Assembly: GCF_003461955.1 (NCBI RefSeq) | Contig: NZ_QTYB01000015.1 | Coordinates: forward strand, 23,145-87,144 | Source: Ruminococcus sp. AM36-2AA | GTDB lineage: Bacteria; Bacillota; Clostridia; Lachnospirales; Lachnospiraceae | Reading direction: 5' to 3' | Length of the DNA stretch: 64,000 nucleotides | Shown: positions 8,977 through 17,766 of the stretch, one piece after another | Numbering within the stretch: position 1 is the stretch's first letter | How the letters are laid out: each line of letters begins with the position of its first letter | The notes under the pieces: model-generated | What the model saw: only the letters and a program-made list of their open reading frames with translations | What the model was told of the DNA's origin: nothing | The model's database searches: none | Translations under genes and position numbers: made by a program

Positions 8977-10503
8977 TTACATTTCTGGAACCGGTGTCGG
9001 TCTGGAATCGTCCCAGACTTCAGATACATCAAACAGGTCGCTGAGCATATCCGGATTATAATACATACGATAACCATCCAGGTTCCGTCTTCCCTGTCGG
9101 AAATACTCACTTGTGATCTGCACAAAATACTGACTGGAATCTACATTGCAGAAATAGCGGTAGCCACGACTCTTATAATATTCATACTTGGCATTATCAG
9201 AGGTATATCCTTCCCAGTCGCCGATATCTGCGCCAAAGGCAAAAATGATCATGTCGGTTTTTCCAAGGATCGGTGCTACATATTTCTCCCATTTCTTGTT
9301 ATCTGTTTTCAGTTCAGCCGCAGTAGAAGAAGTTGCATTTCTGTGGCCCCAGGTATGGCTTGCAAATTCCCAGCCGTCTTTTTTCATGGCTTTTGCCACT
9401 TTTTTGGCTGCTTTTACTTCTTTATTATAGTCAAAATCCGGGTTAGCCTTGAGAAAAGCTTTCTGGTCGTCCTGAAGGTTCTTTTTTGACTTATATGCAC
9501 CATCTGTACGGTATCCCAGCACTCCGTCATAACCGGTCATTGCCAGGATCCCCTTTCTTCCATGGTAGGAAAAATCAGGATGTTCCTTAATAAAAGAATC
9601 CAGGATCGGCACAACATCGTAATCGCCGGTCACAACCGTTCCGTCAGCCTTTTTATATTCACATTTAATGTCTCCATTATCATCGATCACCAGTTTTGTG
9701 GCAAATCCATCTCCATCCATGTAATGATAATAGCTGACATCATCTTCAGAAAGTACGAAAGGAATCTTGCCCTCCGGAAGCATGATCTTGCCTCTGCTCA
9801 TGGTTCCGTCATCATTCACTACCGCCATGTCGTGAGGGCTTACCAGAACATATCCCTTATCATACATAATCTGGATCATTTTTTTGAACTCACTGACTGT
9901 CGTCATCATCTGATTATATCCTGCCTCATCAGAATCCCCGTCAAAAGCCAGAGAGGTGTCTACGATAAGGGAATGGAAAAACACATGTGTCACCTGCTCA
10001 AGAGGATACTCTACACAGGCATCTCTTTTTTTCATATAGGAAGCAGCTGCCTTCTGCATTTTATCACTGGTGGCAAATTTCCAGTTGTTCTTCAGAACAG
10101 AAATCGCTCCTGTATAATCATACTGCTGAGCCAGTTTCTTTGCCTTTGCGAGAAGTGCCTTTTCATTGGAGGAAGTACTGCCGGAAGTGTCCTCTGACTT
10201 CTCACGTTTCTGTGTTTCTTTTTCAGCCTCTTTCTCTTCTTCCGGTGTCTCGGTTGCTGCCGGCTGGTCTTCCGGATCTGCTGCTACCTTAGCCTCTTCT
10301 TCCTCCACTTCAGTCTGTGTATCCTCTGCGTCTGCCTCATCCGACTGTGTATCTTCCGCATCTGCCTCATCTGACTGCGTATCCTCGTTGTCCTGCGACT
10401 GTGCGGTCATATTATCCTGCTGAACAGTAACTGGTGCGTTTCCACTGACAAAAAGTGATGCTGCAAGTACTGTTGTCAGGACCCCTGCAATTTTTTTCTT
10501 CAT
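8977..10503 (-). CDS. Exported NodB-type polysaccharide deacetylase, divergent (paralogue 1)
   Basis: 508 residues with an N-terminal signal peptide. A 60-residue acidic stretch follows and contains a perfect ten-residue repeat (DEADAEDTQS). A helical region and a deacetylase-like domain come next. HTWGH (~383-387) supplies the two metal histidines. The usual TFDDG motif is replaced by LSEDDVSYY (251-259), which keeps the Asp pair. About 45 percent of residues match the next upstream gene by eye, including the ends (RPTPVPEM against RPTPVPPMG), so the two are tandem duplicates. Substrate is unknown, and an altered motif 1 leaves some doubt about activity. Confidence 0.8.
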   Translation of the reverse strand: MKKKIAGVLTTVLAASLFVSGNAPVTVQQDNMTAQSQDNEDTQSDEADAEDTQSDEADAEDTQTEVEEEEAKVAADPEDQPAATETPEEEKEAEKETQKREKSEDTSGSTSSNEKALLAKAKKLAQQYDYTGAISVLKNNWKFATSDKMQKAAASYMKKRDACVEYPLEQVTHVFFHSLIVDTSLAFDGDSDEAGYNQMMTTVSEFKKMIQIMYDKGYVLVSPHDMAVVNDDGTMSRGKIMLPEGKIPFVLSEDDVSYYHYMDGDGFATKLVIDDNGDIKCEYKKADGTVVTGDYDVVPILDSFIKEHPDFSYHGRKGILAMTGYDGVLGYRTDGAYKSKKNLQDDQKAFLKANPDFDYNKEVKAAKKVAKAMKKDGWEFASHTWGHRNATSSTAAELKTDNKKWEKYVAPILGKTDMIIFAFGADIGDWEGYTSDNAKYEYYKSRGYRYFCNVDSSQYFVQITSEYFRQGRRNLDGYRMYYNPDMLSDLFDVSEVWDDSRPTPVPEM

Positions 10504-10554
10504 AAAATAACTAGCCCCTTTCTTTTAAGTCCCCTCGTATCTTTCAAAATTCGA

Positions 10555-12066
10555 TCATCCCATCGGTGGTACCGGCGTTGGTCTTGCCGGGTCAAAAACA
10601 TCTTTTGCGTTAAAAAGATCTTCCAGAAGTTCCGGATTATAATACATCCGGTATCCGTCCAGGTTTCGTCTTCCCTGACGGAAATAGCGGTCCCGGATCT
10701 GTACATAATACTGGCTGGAATCCACATTACAAAAATAATTGTATCCCTGTCCCTTCAGATATTCGAATTTATCACCGGAATACTCTGGTTCTGTTGTTAT
10801 ATCTGTTCCAAAAGCAAAAATAATGATATCCGTTCCCCCGATCAGCGGATCTACATTTTTTTTGAATTTTTCGGTATCTTCCTGAAGTTTCTCCAGAGAG
10901 ATCTGACCTACATTCTGATGTCCCCAGGTATGGCTTGCAAATTCCCAGCCTTCTGCTTTCATGGCATCGGCAACCTTCTTCGCCCCTTCCCGTTCCTTTT
11001 CCAGGCTGAAATCCGGATGTGCATCGAGCCATTGTACTTTATTTTCGTCCAGATCTGCCGGGCGGGTTTCATAACTCTCATCTGTACGGTATCCCAGGAT
11101 TCCGTTATATCCGGTGAGTGCCACGATTCCCTTGGCACCACGGTAGGAAAAATCCGGATGCTGCTCCACAAAACGGTCGATCAGCGGAACCATATCGTAA
11201 TCACCTACAGACACACTTCCATCATCTTCCACATATTCGTTGCGGATCTTCCCTTCTTCATCCACAACCAGTTTTGTGGCAAATCCATCTCCATCCATGT
11301 AATGATAATAACACACGTCATCCTGTGAGAGGACAAACGGCGTTTTCCCCGGCGGAAGAAGGATCTCTCCTGCTGTGATATTGCCGTTTTCATCTGCTTT
11401 TGCCATATCTTTAATGCTTACCATGACATAGCCCTTGTCATACATGGTCTGAGTGATCTTATTGAACTCATCGATCGTGGTCATAACCTGGTTATAATCC
11501 GCTTCTTTATAATCTCCGTCAAAAGCCTTGGATGTATCTTTTATCAGAATATGATAAAAGACATGTGTCACCTGTTCCAATGGCCATGCCGTACATGTTG
11601 CTTTTGTATCTTCGTATTCTTTTACAGCTGCCTGCATCTTCTGGTCTGAGCCATAAGCAGGATCATTTTTCAGAAGATCAATGGCTTTATCATAATCATA
11701 CTGCTGAGCCAGAAGATCCGCCTGCGCCAGAGTATCGCCGGAAACTGTATCACCGGATGAATCACCGGAAGCCTCTGTAGAAACTGCTTCGCCGGAGTCT
11801 GTTCCCGTTTCCGTTTTATTTTCTTTTTTCGTATCAGAAGTTACCACTTTCCTGTCTGATCCGGAAGCAAACCTGTTGCTTAAAGCAATTGCACCTGCCG
11901 ACACTCCACCTGCGATCAGTACCGCTGCCACTCCTATGGCGATCAGCCGTTTCCTGCGTTCCCGTTTCAGCCTCTCTCTGCGGCGTTGCAGCATACGTTT
12001 ACGCCATTCCTCATACTCCGGAGTTCCCATTTCCGGTCTGGGTTTCCGGTGTTTTTTCTCTTCCAT
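10555..12066 (-). CDS. Membrane-anchored NodB-type deacetylase, divergent (paralogue 2)
   Basis: 503 residues. A very basic cytoplasmic N-terminus (many R/K at 1-40) leads into one membrane segment (~41-62). Beyond it lie a Ser/Thr/Asp linker and the same two-part exported region as the neighbouring paralogue. LSQDDVCYY (~246-254) stands in for TFDDG, and HTWGH is kept. It differs from its neighbour mainly at the N-terminus, with a membrane anchor instead of a signal peptide, so one member may be released and the other held. The genes are 51 bases apart and probably cotranscribed from the promoter at 12160-12188. Confidence 0.8.
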   Translation of the reverse strand: MEEKKHRKPRPEMGTPEYEEWRKRMLQRRRERLKRERRKRLIAIGVAAVLIAGGVSAGAIALSNRFASGSDRKVVTSDTKKENKTETGTDSGEAVSTEASGDSSGDTVSGDTLAQADLLAQQYDYDKAIDLLKNDPAYGSDQKMQAAVKEYEDTKATCTAWPLEQVTHVFYHILIKDTSKAFDGDYKEADYNQVMTTIDEFNKITQTMYDKGYVMVSIKDMAKADENGNITAGEILLPPGKTPFVLSQDDVCYYHYMDGDGFATKLVVDEEGKIRNEYVEDDGSVSVGDYDMVPLIDRFVEQHPDFSYRGAKGIVALTGYNGILGYRTDESYETRPADLDENKVQWLDAHPDFSLEKEREGAKKVADAMKAEGWEFASHTWGHQNVGQISLEKLQEDTEKFKKNVDPLIGGTDIIIFAFGTDITTEPEYSGDKFEYLKGQGYNYFCNVDSSQYYVQIRDRYFRQGRRNLDGYRMYYNPELLEDLFNAKDVFDPARPTPVPPMG

Positions 12067-12127
12067 ACTTTATTTCCTCCATCTGTTGTGTATAAATACA
12101 CTGTCTGTATCTGAATATCCATCTATC

Positions 12128-12188
12128 CTGCGGTTTGTATTGTAAACCGCAGCACATTCATTATACCTTGTAAATACTGAAATTTCCA
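12128..12188 (-). promoter_or_regulatory. Promoter with leader inverted repeat, deacetylase pair
   Basis: TGGAAA (12188-12183), 17 bases, TATAAT (12165-12160). Immediately downstream, CTGCGGTTT and AAACCGCAG (12152-12128) form a perfect 9-base inverted repeat with a 7-base loop that starts about at +1. It could be an operator or an mRNA hairpin. Confidence 0.5.
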
Positions 12189-12222
12189 CCGTTCCTCCTG
12201 TCTTTTTCGCTTTTCTTTTATC

Positions 12223-12251
12223 TTGCCTTTTTAAGAAAACAATGCTAAAAT
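12223..12251 (+). promoter_or_regulatory. SigA promoter of the 146-residue membrane protein gene
   Basis: TTGCCT-17-TAAAAT on the plus strand, ~57 bases before the start codon. Confidence 0.65.
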
Positions 12252-12308
12252 GTTTTGTACGTAATGTAACCGATTGCGAAACAAATATACATACAGGGGG
12301 ATTCTCAA

Positions 12309-12749
12309 ATGAGTACAGTTACCATTGTTCTTCTGGTCATCCTCGTTATTCTGATCGCAGCAGTAATCGCACTCTACTTCTTCGGAAAGAAAGCTCAGAA
12401 AAAACAGGACGAACAGCAGGCTCAGATCCAGGCCAACAAGCAGACAGTTTCCATGCTGATCATCGATAAAAAGCGGATGCCACTGAAAGATTCCGGACTT
12501 CCACAGATGGTCATTGACCAGACACCGAAGCTTATGCGCCGCTCCAAACTTCCGATCGTAAAAGCTAAAGTTGGTCCGAAGATCAGCATCCTCATCGCAG
12601 ATGAGAAAGTATTCGATCTGATCCCGGTTAAGAAAGAGATCAAAGCCGAAGTCAGCGGTCTTTACATCGTTGGCGTAAAAGGAATCCGTGGTTCTCTTGA
12701 AACACCACAGAAGAAGAAAAAAGGTTTCCTCTCAAGATTCCGTAAATAA
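12309..12749 (+). CDS. Conserved small membrane protein, function unknown
   Basis: 146 residues. One N-terminal membrane helix (~5-25) is followed by a basic and Gln-rich cytoplasmic region and a small folded-looking domain (~50-135). The C-terminus is Lys/Arg-rich (KKKKGFLSRFRK). There are no Cys residues and no known catalytic motif. The start has a clear GGGGG site (CAGGGGGATTCTCAA). It is one of few plus-strand genes, with its own promoter and a strong terminator, so it is a single-gene unit. I do not recognise the family; by layout it could be a membrane-linked adaptor. Confidence 0.75.
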   Translation: MSTVTIVLLVILVILIAAVIALYFFGKKAQKKQDEQQAQIQANKQTVSMLIIDKKRMPLKDSGLPQMVIDQTPKLMRRSKLPIVKAKVGPKISILIADEKVFDLIPVKKEIKAEVSGLYIVGVKGIRGSLETPQKKKKGFLSRFRK

Positions 12750-12763
12750 TCCGAATATAAAGC

Positions 12764-12813
12764 AACCGCCGTGGTTTCAGGAATTTTCCCTGATACACGG
12801 CGGTTATTTTTTA
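12764..12813 (+). terminator. Terminator of the 146-residue protein gene
   Basis: AACCGCCGTG pairs with CACGGCGGTT, followed by ATTTTTTAT on the plus strand. Confidence 0.85.
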
Positions 12814-13257
12814 TAAGACAAAATCCTTACAGTCTCTGGGCTGTACCTGGATCGCCAGGTAACAGTCTGCCACATGTTCCTCATTCATATCCAGCGCGTA
12901 ATCTGCTTTCATCTGAAGATTCTCTTCACTCTCCATAAGCTCCAGGTTTGTGGCGGCAATTCCCATCTGAAGTGTTCCATACGGTGTGGAATAATAAGTC
13001 ATATTCTTCTTACCCTGCTCAAATACCATATGGACATTTACCAGACCCTTTTTACTTACTTCCAGACCTTTCTCTGACATTTTTATGTAATTGATCGTAG
13101 GTTCAGCGGTTTCATCGAGAAGTTCCTCATATCTGAGATAATGAGAACCATTGCGGAAATAATACTGTCCCGCTACGACGATCTCGATCGGCTCCTGGTC
13201 TCCCTGTGCGTCCATCATCTGAAGCCCTCTTACATGGATCAAAACTTCTTTTTGCAT
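12811..13257 (-). CDS. DUF1934 (YwiB-like) calycin-fold protein
   Basis: 148 residues with the beta-rich pattern of DUF1934, a lipocalin-like barrel (QYYFRNGSHYLRYEE, then MTYYSTPYGTLQMGI and the closing YALDMNEEHVADCYLAIQV). Bacillus YwiB is the best-known member; its biochemical role is not established. There is no signal peptide, so it is cytoplasmic. AGGAG lies six bases before the ATG. It follows murI by nine bases and is cotranscribed with it. Confidence 0.82.
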   Translation of the reverse strand: MQKEVLIHVRGLQMMDAQGDQEPIEIVVAGQYYFRNGSHYLRYEELLDETAEPTINYIKMSEKGLEVSKKGLVNVHMVFEQGKKNMTYYSTPYGTLQMGIAATNLELMESEENLQMKADYALDMNEEHVADCYLAIQVQPRDCKDFVL

Positions 13258-13266
13258 TTTTTTCTC

Positions 13267-14088
13267 CTAATATTTCTCAATATCGATCTTCTGTGTTTTC
13301 TCTACATTATATGACAGGATGGAATTGGCAAAATCCTTAAATTTCTCGGCAAGATCACTTACATAGAAGCGATACGGAAATTCCTCCTGTGCCGCCTCAT
13401 CACTTGCTAGATCCAGATCTGCCAGAAGCTTCTTCAGTTCCAGTGCAGTCTCATAGGCCGGATTCACAAGTCGGACATCCTCCCCCATGATCTTACGGAT
13501 CGTAGATCGCAGAAGCGGGTAATGTGTACATCCAAGAATCAGTGTGTCGATCTCCTGATCCTGAAGTTCCTTCAGATATCTTCTTGCAACCTCTTCTGTG
13601 ACAGGATCATGATACCATCCCTCTTCCACCAGCGGTACAAAAAGCGGACATGCTTTCCCTATCACGGTGATCTCCGGATCCAGCTCCCTGAGATAGGAAG
13701 CATGGATACCGCTGTCTACCGTACCTACTGTGCCAATGATCCCTACTCTCTTGTTCCTGGTCTCCTCAGCAGCCACTTTAGCACCGGCTTCGATCACTCC
13801 GAGAATAGGGATATCCAGTTCATCCTTTACCGCATCCAGAGCAAAAGCACTGGCTGTGTTACAGGCTACAACAATGGCTTTTACTTTCTGTTCCTGCAGA
13901 AAATGAATGATCTGGCGGGAATAACGGATAACTGTCTCTCTGGACTTACTTCCATATGGAACCCGGGCTGTATCTCCGAAATATACAATTTTTTCGGACG
14001 GCAGATTCCGCATGATCTCACGGGCCACCGTCAATCCTCCGATACCGGAATCAAACACACCAACCGGTGCGTTTCTGTCTATATTCAT
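13267..14088 (-). CDS. murI: Glutamate racemase
   Basis: 273 residues. It converts L- to D-glutamate for peptidoglycan (EC 5.1.1.3) without cofactor. The two catalytic cysteines are in VVACNTASA (Cys 76) and GCTHYPLL (Cys 187). The substrate motif FDSGIGGLT begins at residue 12 and YFGDTARVPYG is present. The start is supported by AGGAG ten bases upstream. It forms a unit with the DUF1934 gene downstream and lies after the germination operon and an 81-residue ORF. Confidence 0.96.
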   Translation of the reverse strand: MNIDRNAPVGVFDSGIGGLTVAREIMRNLPSEKIVYFGDTARVPYGSKSRETVIRYSRQIIHFLQEQKVKAIVVACNTASAFALDAVKDELDIPILGVIEAGAKVAAEETRNKRVGIIGTVGTVDSGIHASYLRELDPEITVIGKACPLFVPLVEEGWYHDPVTEEVARRYLKELQDQEIDTLILGCTHYPLLRSTIRKIMGEDVRLVNPAYETALELKKLLADLDLASDEAAQEEFPYRFYVSDLAEKFKDFANSILSYNVEKTQKIDIEKY

Positions 14089-14147
14089 TGATCTTATTCT
14101 CCTGAAATAATTAATCGAGCGCTATAATTACTCGTTGGAATATTGTA

Positions 14148-14393
14148 TCACCAATCCAGCGCTTTCGCAAGCCAGAAGGAAATCTTCACCGGCTTATTTT
14201 CCCCGTTATCCTCCACTTTTTCAAAACAGAATTCCGGATAGATGGTTCCCCACCAGGCATAAACCTTTGGATCCCGGGAAGAAAATGTGTCCTGTGCTCT
14301 GATACCGCCTGCAAGGATCATCGACACGAGCAGAATGGCCCATCCTGTTCTTTTTAATATATGAATACGACTCTTTATCTTTATATGCTCCAT
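14148..14393 (-). CDS. Small exported or membrane protein, function unknown
   Basis: 81 residues. Basic N-terminus, one hydrophobic segment (~16-30, GWAILLVSMILAGG) that may be a signal anchor, then a short aromatic domain (YAWWGTIYPEFCFEK and ISFWLAKALDW). A very good AGGAGG lies eight bases before the ATG, which makes it more credible than the overlapping ORF in another frame at 14221-14478. It sits between the germination operon and murI. I do not recognise the family. Confidence 0.6.
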   Translation of the reverse strand: MEHIKIKSRIHILKRTGWAILLVSMILAGGIRAQDTFSSRDPKVYAWWGTIYPEFCFEKVEDNGENKPVKISFWLAKALDW

Positions 14394-14499
14394 GAGTAAA
14401 ACCTCCTGCCAAAATCTTCTTTCTGATAATCCTGTCCAAAGATGATGGTACCTGCCATCTTTTTAAGAATATCTGCATTATTGACAGTTTATCGCCTGT

Positions 14500-16185
14500 T
14501 TATTCAGCACTTCCATAATCCACTTCCAGAAGATCCCCATTTACCCATACAGAAGGAATCCATGGTAATGTTCCGTCCTGGTAAAACTGATGATATGCCT
14601 CTCTCAAAGTCACTCCTTTTTTCTGCTGCCCGGTAGTACGGTTCTCCTGGATTCCCTGAAGATATTCACCCACAGAACTTTCCTCTGCTCCCTTCCAGTG
14701 AAAAACCTCTCCCAGCATTCCGGTCCGGAACATGTACACATCTTCGCCTACATGTTCTTCCTGCTTCAGATATTCGAGAAAAGCCTTTCTGTTTTCTTCT
14801 GTCAGCATGCTCTCATCCAGAATCACTACCTGAAGGTGTCCCAGATCCAGAAATTTTTCCTGGGAACGATTGTAGACTTTCTCGATTTCCTGAAAATTTC
14901 TGCCCGCAAGGGTCAGTACGGAAACCGGATCTTCTTCCGGCTTTTCCTGCCCGGTGGTCACATTCATATCCGGCATGGCATACTTCAGCACAAAGCCTTC
15001 TTCCGAAACGCCGGCCCCCAGTGCCAGCGGATACATCCTTTTTTCCGGTTCCACAGCCGCACACCCGGTTCCCATAAGGCTTACAAAGAAAAACAGGCTC
15101 ACAGACAACGCTTTTTTCTTCCAGCGGCCTTTATTTTCCACACTGAGAAAAATCTGGATCACAAGAAGCAGCGGCACAAAAATATATGCCAGATACCATC
15201 CATAATACTTTTCTATCCCGGCGCCGTTTCTTTCGTAGAGCGAAAGGATCCACCCTGCTGCCGGAATCCAGTACCGTCCACTTCCAAGCTTTGTTTTTTC
15301 CGCAATCTGATTCCCGTAATGAAAAAGACTTCCCAGAGAAAAAAGAAGCCCGAACACCAGAAATCCCATCCAGATCACATCAAATCTTGCCAGCACATTT
15401 CCCGGAAGATCTGCCCCGTCCAGAAGAGGCAGCACCGGATATGTTTCCGCCAGAAGCCTGTTTTTTCCAAATACAGCAGGAAGCAGAACCTGCATACCAA
15501 GGACAATTCCACACACGGTAAGAAAGGCCAGGATCACCGGCTTTCTGGCACTTCCCTGTTTTTCTACTTTTTCAAGCCCAAAAGGCAGAAGCCCCACTCC
15601 GGAAAAAACACAGAGAAATGCATACACATCCCGGATCATCCATTTCCCGGAAAACCTGCTACCGGTACCCTCCACGGTTTCCAGAAAATATTCCGCTTTT
15701 CCCTGTCCTGCACTCAAAATCATAAGAAGGAGAATCCCTGCCAGAAAAATTCCACCGGAAATTTCTGCAATCCTTCCTCTTCTCTGCATTCCCCGGTGCG
15801 TTCCCAGACTGCATGCTGCCACAGCAAGCAGAGACAGCCATTTCCCGGAAATCCCGCTGATCAGACTCTGTGGAATTACTTTTGCAAGAAGATCCGCCAG
15901 AAAAGCCGCACTTAAGATTACATATAAAAGAAAAAACAGTCCAATAAACCGTACAGTAATATTTCCTGTCATTCTGGAAAGTTCTCCATAAGCAGGAGCA
16001 AGACGGATCAGCCAGATCACATAAAATGAAAGAAGCACCGCCGCCAGGATCGTCCCTGCCATAGCATTCACTCCCAGCATTTCTCCGTTTTTAAAAAGGC
16101 ACAGAAGAAAAGGCGCCGGAAACACAAGTATGATCTGCCGGAAAAGCTGTCTGTGGGAAATCCTGTTGTTTTCTGCAAATCTCAT
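14500..16185 (-). CDS. Spore germination protein, GerAB-GerAC fusion
   Basis: ~561 residues from the ATG at 16185, which overlaps the stop of the upstream gene as ATGA. The first ~365 residues are a ten-helix permease of the GerAB/endospore APC family. Then a lipoprotein-like stretch (FFFVSLMGTGCAAVEPEKR, Cys ~380) leads into the first domain of a GerAC protein (RMYPLALGAGVSEEGF). In most Firmicutes these are two proteins, B and C. Here they are one, and the C part has only ~190 residues instead of ~350, so it lacks the usual C-terminal half. In the spore inner membrane the GerA, B and C subunits form a germinant receptor. Which germinant is sensed cannot be told. Confidence 0.82.
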   Translation of the reverse strand: MRFAENNRISHRQLFRQIILVFPAPFLLCLFKNGEMLGVNAMAGTILAAVLLSFYVIWLIRLAPAYGELSRMTGNITVRFIGLFFLLYVILSAAFLADLLAKVIPQSLISGISGKWLSLLAVAACSLGTHRGMQRRGRIAEISGGIFLAGILLLMILSAGQGKAEYFLETVEGTGSRFSGKWMIRDVYAFLCVFSGVGLLPFGLEKVEKQGSARKPVILAFLTVCGIVLGMQVLLPAVFGKNRLLAETYPVLPLLDGADLPGNVLARFDVIWMGFLVFGLLFSLGSLFHYGNQIAEKTKLGSGRYWIPAAGWILSLYERNGAGIEKYYGWYLAYIFVPLLLVIQIFLSVENKGRWKKKALSVSLFFFVSLMGTGCAAVEPEKRMYPLALGAGVSEEGFVLKYAMPDMNVTTGQEKPEEDPVSVLTLAGRNFQEIEKVYNRSQEKFLDLGHLQVVILDESMLTEENRKAFLEYLKQEEHVGEDVYMFRTGMLGEVFHWKGAEESSVGEYLQGIQENRTTGQQKKGVTLREAYHQFYQDGTLPWIPSVWVNGDLLEVDYGSAE

Positions 16186-17687
16186 AATCCTTTTCCTTTC
16201 TGCCTCCACGGCTTTGTCCGCAGTCTGCGCTTCTGGTCATCTCTTGCATACAACGGCCGGAATTTCCGTTTCCGGAATGGCTGGCGCAAAATTCTTCCTC
16301 CTGTTTCCGCCTGGCCGTTTTTTTCTACAAAGGGTACCAGATATGGGACACCAAAACTTAAAAGTCCTGCCAGATGTGCCGCTGTCAGATACAGTCCCAG
16401 CACAATTCCGAAGATGCCGAGGTATCCTCCCAGAAAAAGAAATCCATACTTCAGAAGCCGGAACGCAGACGCAAATTCCTCATTGGGGATCGCCAGAGAT
16501 CCAAGCGCCGTTAATGCCACAATAATTACCACCACGGGGCTTACCAGATTAGCCTCCACAGCTGCCTGTCCAATAATCAGGCCTCCAACAATCCCGATGG
16601 CATTTCCAAGAGTTCCGGGAATCCGTACGCCCGCCTCCCGGATCAGCTCAAAAGACAGCTCCAGAAACACCAGCTCCACCACGCTGGAAAACGGCACTCC
16701 TTCCCTTGCCTGTGCAAAAGAAAGGATCAGATTGGCCGGAAGGATCTGGGTGTGAAACCGTATCACAGCCAGATAAAGTCCCGGAAGCAACGTTGCCACA
16801 GCCATGGCCAGATATCGCAGCACACGCAGGAATGAAGTCATTTCAAAACGGTTATACCAGTCCTCGCTGCTTTCCATAAAGCTGTTAAACGCACCTGGAA
16901 TCACCAGTGCCACCGGTGAATTGTCACAGAGCAGCACGGCTTTTCCATTGAGAAGTTCCTGTGCCGCCCGGTCCGGACGTTCGGTTGTCTGAAACTGTGG
17001 AAAAGGCGAATACCAGGCTTCTTCTGTCAGCTGCTCCAGCATTCCGCTGTCCAGGATTCCATCCACAGTAAAAGATTCCAGCCGTTCCTTCACCGCAATC
17101 AGAAGTTCTTCGTGCACCAGATCTTCCACATACAGAAGCTGCACCACCGTGTTGGAACGCACCCCGATATTTTGCTGTTCCACTTTAAGGCGGGTATCCC
17201 GGATCCGCTTCCGTACAAGGGCCGCATTGGTTTTTACGCTGTCGCAGAAGCCTTCTTTGGAACCCCGCAGCACTTTTTCCGTTTCCGCTTCTGATACATC
17301 CAGCCCCGGATAGCCTTTGCTGGATATCTTCATGGCCCTGTCATAACCGTCCATAAAGAAAACCGCATTTCCGGAAAGAACCGCCCCGAAGACTTCTTCC
17401 ATGGAAAAAAGTTCTTCCACATCCGCAATTCCGAGACTGTTTCTCCGAATAAATTCCCGGATCTTTTCTTCCGGAATTTCCCAGAAATGATTGATCATCT
17501 TTCCAATGGCAGAATCGTCCAGCATCATGTTGGAAACTGCCACTTCAATATAAACCATCAGACAGTCCACTTTATGACCCTCTCCCAGGCGCATGGGCCG
17601 GATCAGAATATCATCGCAGTTTTCACAGCGCTTCCGGATATAAGATTCATTTTCATGGAGAGATACTGAAATCTTTTTTTCTTCCAC
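16182..17687 (-). CDS. Spore germination receptor A subunit (GerA family)
   Basis: ~501 residues. A soluble N-terminal region (~1-250, with IRRNSLGIADVEELF and AVLLCDNSPVALVIPGAF) is followed by about five membrane helices and a basic tail. This is the normal GerAA/GerKA layout. I chose GTG at 17687 because AAGGA lies ten bases upstream, it clears the gntR gene and the hairpin before it, and residues after it begin the conserved part; the longer frame runs back into gntR. It is translationally coupled to the fused B-C gene. A candidate forespore promoter and a terminator hairpin lie just upstream (17708-17766). Confidence 0.85.
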   Translation of the reverse strand: MEEKKISVSLHENESYIRKRCENCDDILIRPMRLGEGHKVDCLMVYIEVAVSNMMLDDSAIGKMINHFWEIPEEKIREFIRRNSLGIADVEELFSMEEVFGAVLSGNAVFFMDGYDRAMKISSKGYPGLDVSEAETEKVLRGSKEGFCDSVKTNAALVRKRIRDTRLKVEQQNIGVRSNTVVQLLYVEDLVHEELLIAVKERLESFTVDGILDSGMLEQLTEEAWYSPFPQFQTTERPDRAAQELLNGKAVLLCDNSPVALVIPGAFNSFMESSEDWYNRFEMTSFLRVLRYLAMAVATLLPGLYLAVIRFHTQILPANLILSFAQAREGVPFSSVVELVFLELSFELIREAGVRIPGTLGNAIGIVGGLIIGQAAVEANLVSPVVVIIVALTALGSLAIPNEEFASAFRLLKYGFLFLGGYLGIFGIVLGLYLTAAHLAGLLSFGVPYLVPFVEKNGQAETGGRILRQPFRKRKFRPLYARDDQKRRLRTKPWRQKGKGL

Positions 17688-17707
17688 AGATTCACCATCC
17701 TTTTCCA

Positions 17708-17736
17708 ATAAAAAAGAGATGCCAGTGGCATCTCTC
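17708..17736 (-). terminator. Terminator-like hairpin between gntR and the gerA-type operon
   Basis: AGAGATGCC-ACT-GGCATCTCT followed by six T on the minus strand. It ends gntR transcription and lies just before the GTG start of the germination gene. Confidence 0.75.
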
Positions 17737-17737
17737 T

Positions 17738-17766
17738 TAATATCCCCGGATATCCGGTTCTTATTC
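17738..17766 (-). promoter_or_regulatory. Candidate SigG/SigF-type promoter of the germination operon
   Basis: GAATA, 17 bases, GATATTA on the minus strand. This compares with the forespore consensus gHATR-N18-CATnHTA. It overlaps the end of gntR. Predicted start ~17731 falls inside the first arm of the terminator hairpin, so this transcript would not form the full hairpin. Confidence 0.35.

Noticed and set aside
14221..14478. 85-residue minus-strand ORF in another frame
   Set aside because: Overlaps the 81-residue ORF, which has AGGAGG at proper spacing; this one has none.
14590..15915. 441-residue plus-strand ORF
   Set aside because: Antisense to the germination fusion gene; Lys/His/Phe-rich shadow without a ribosome site.
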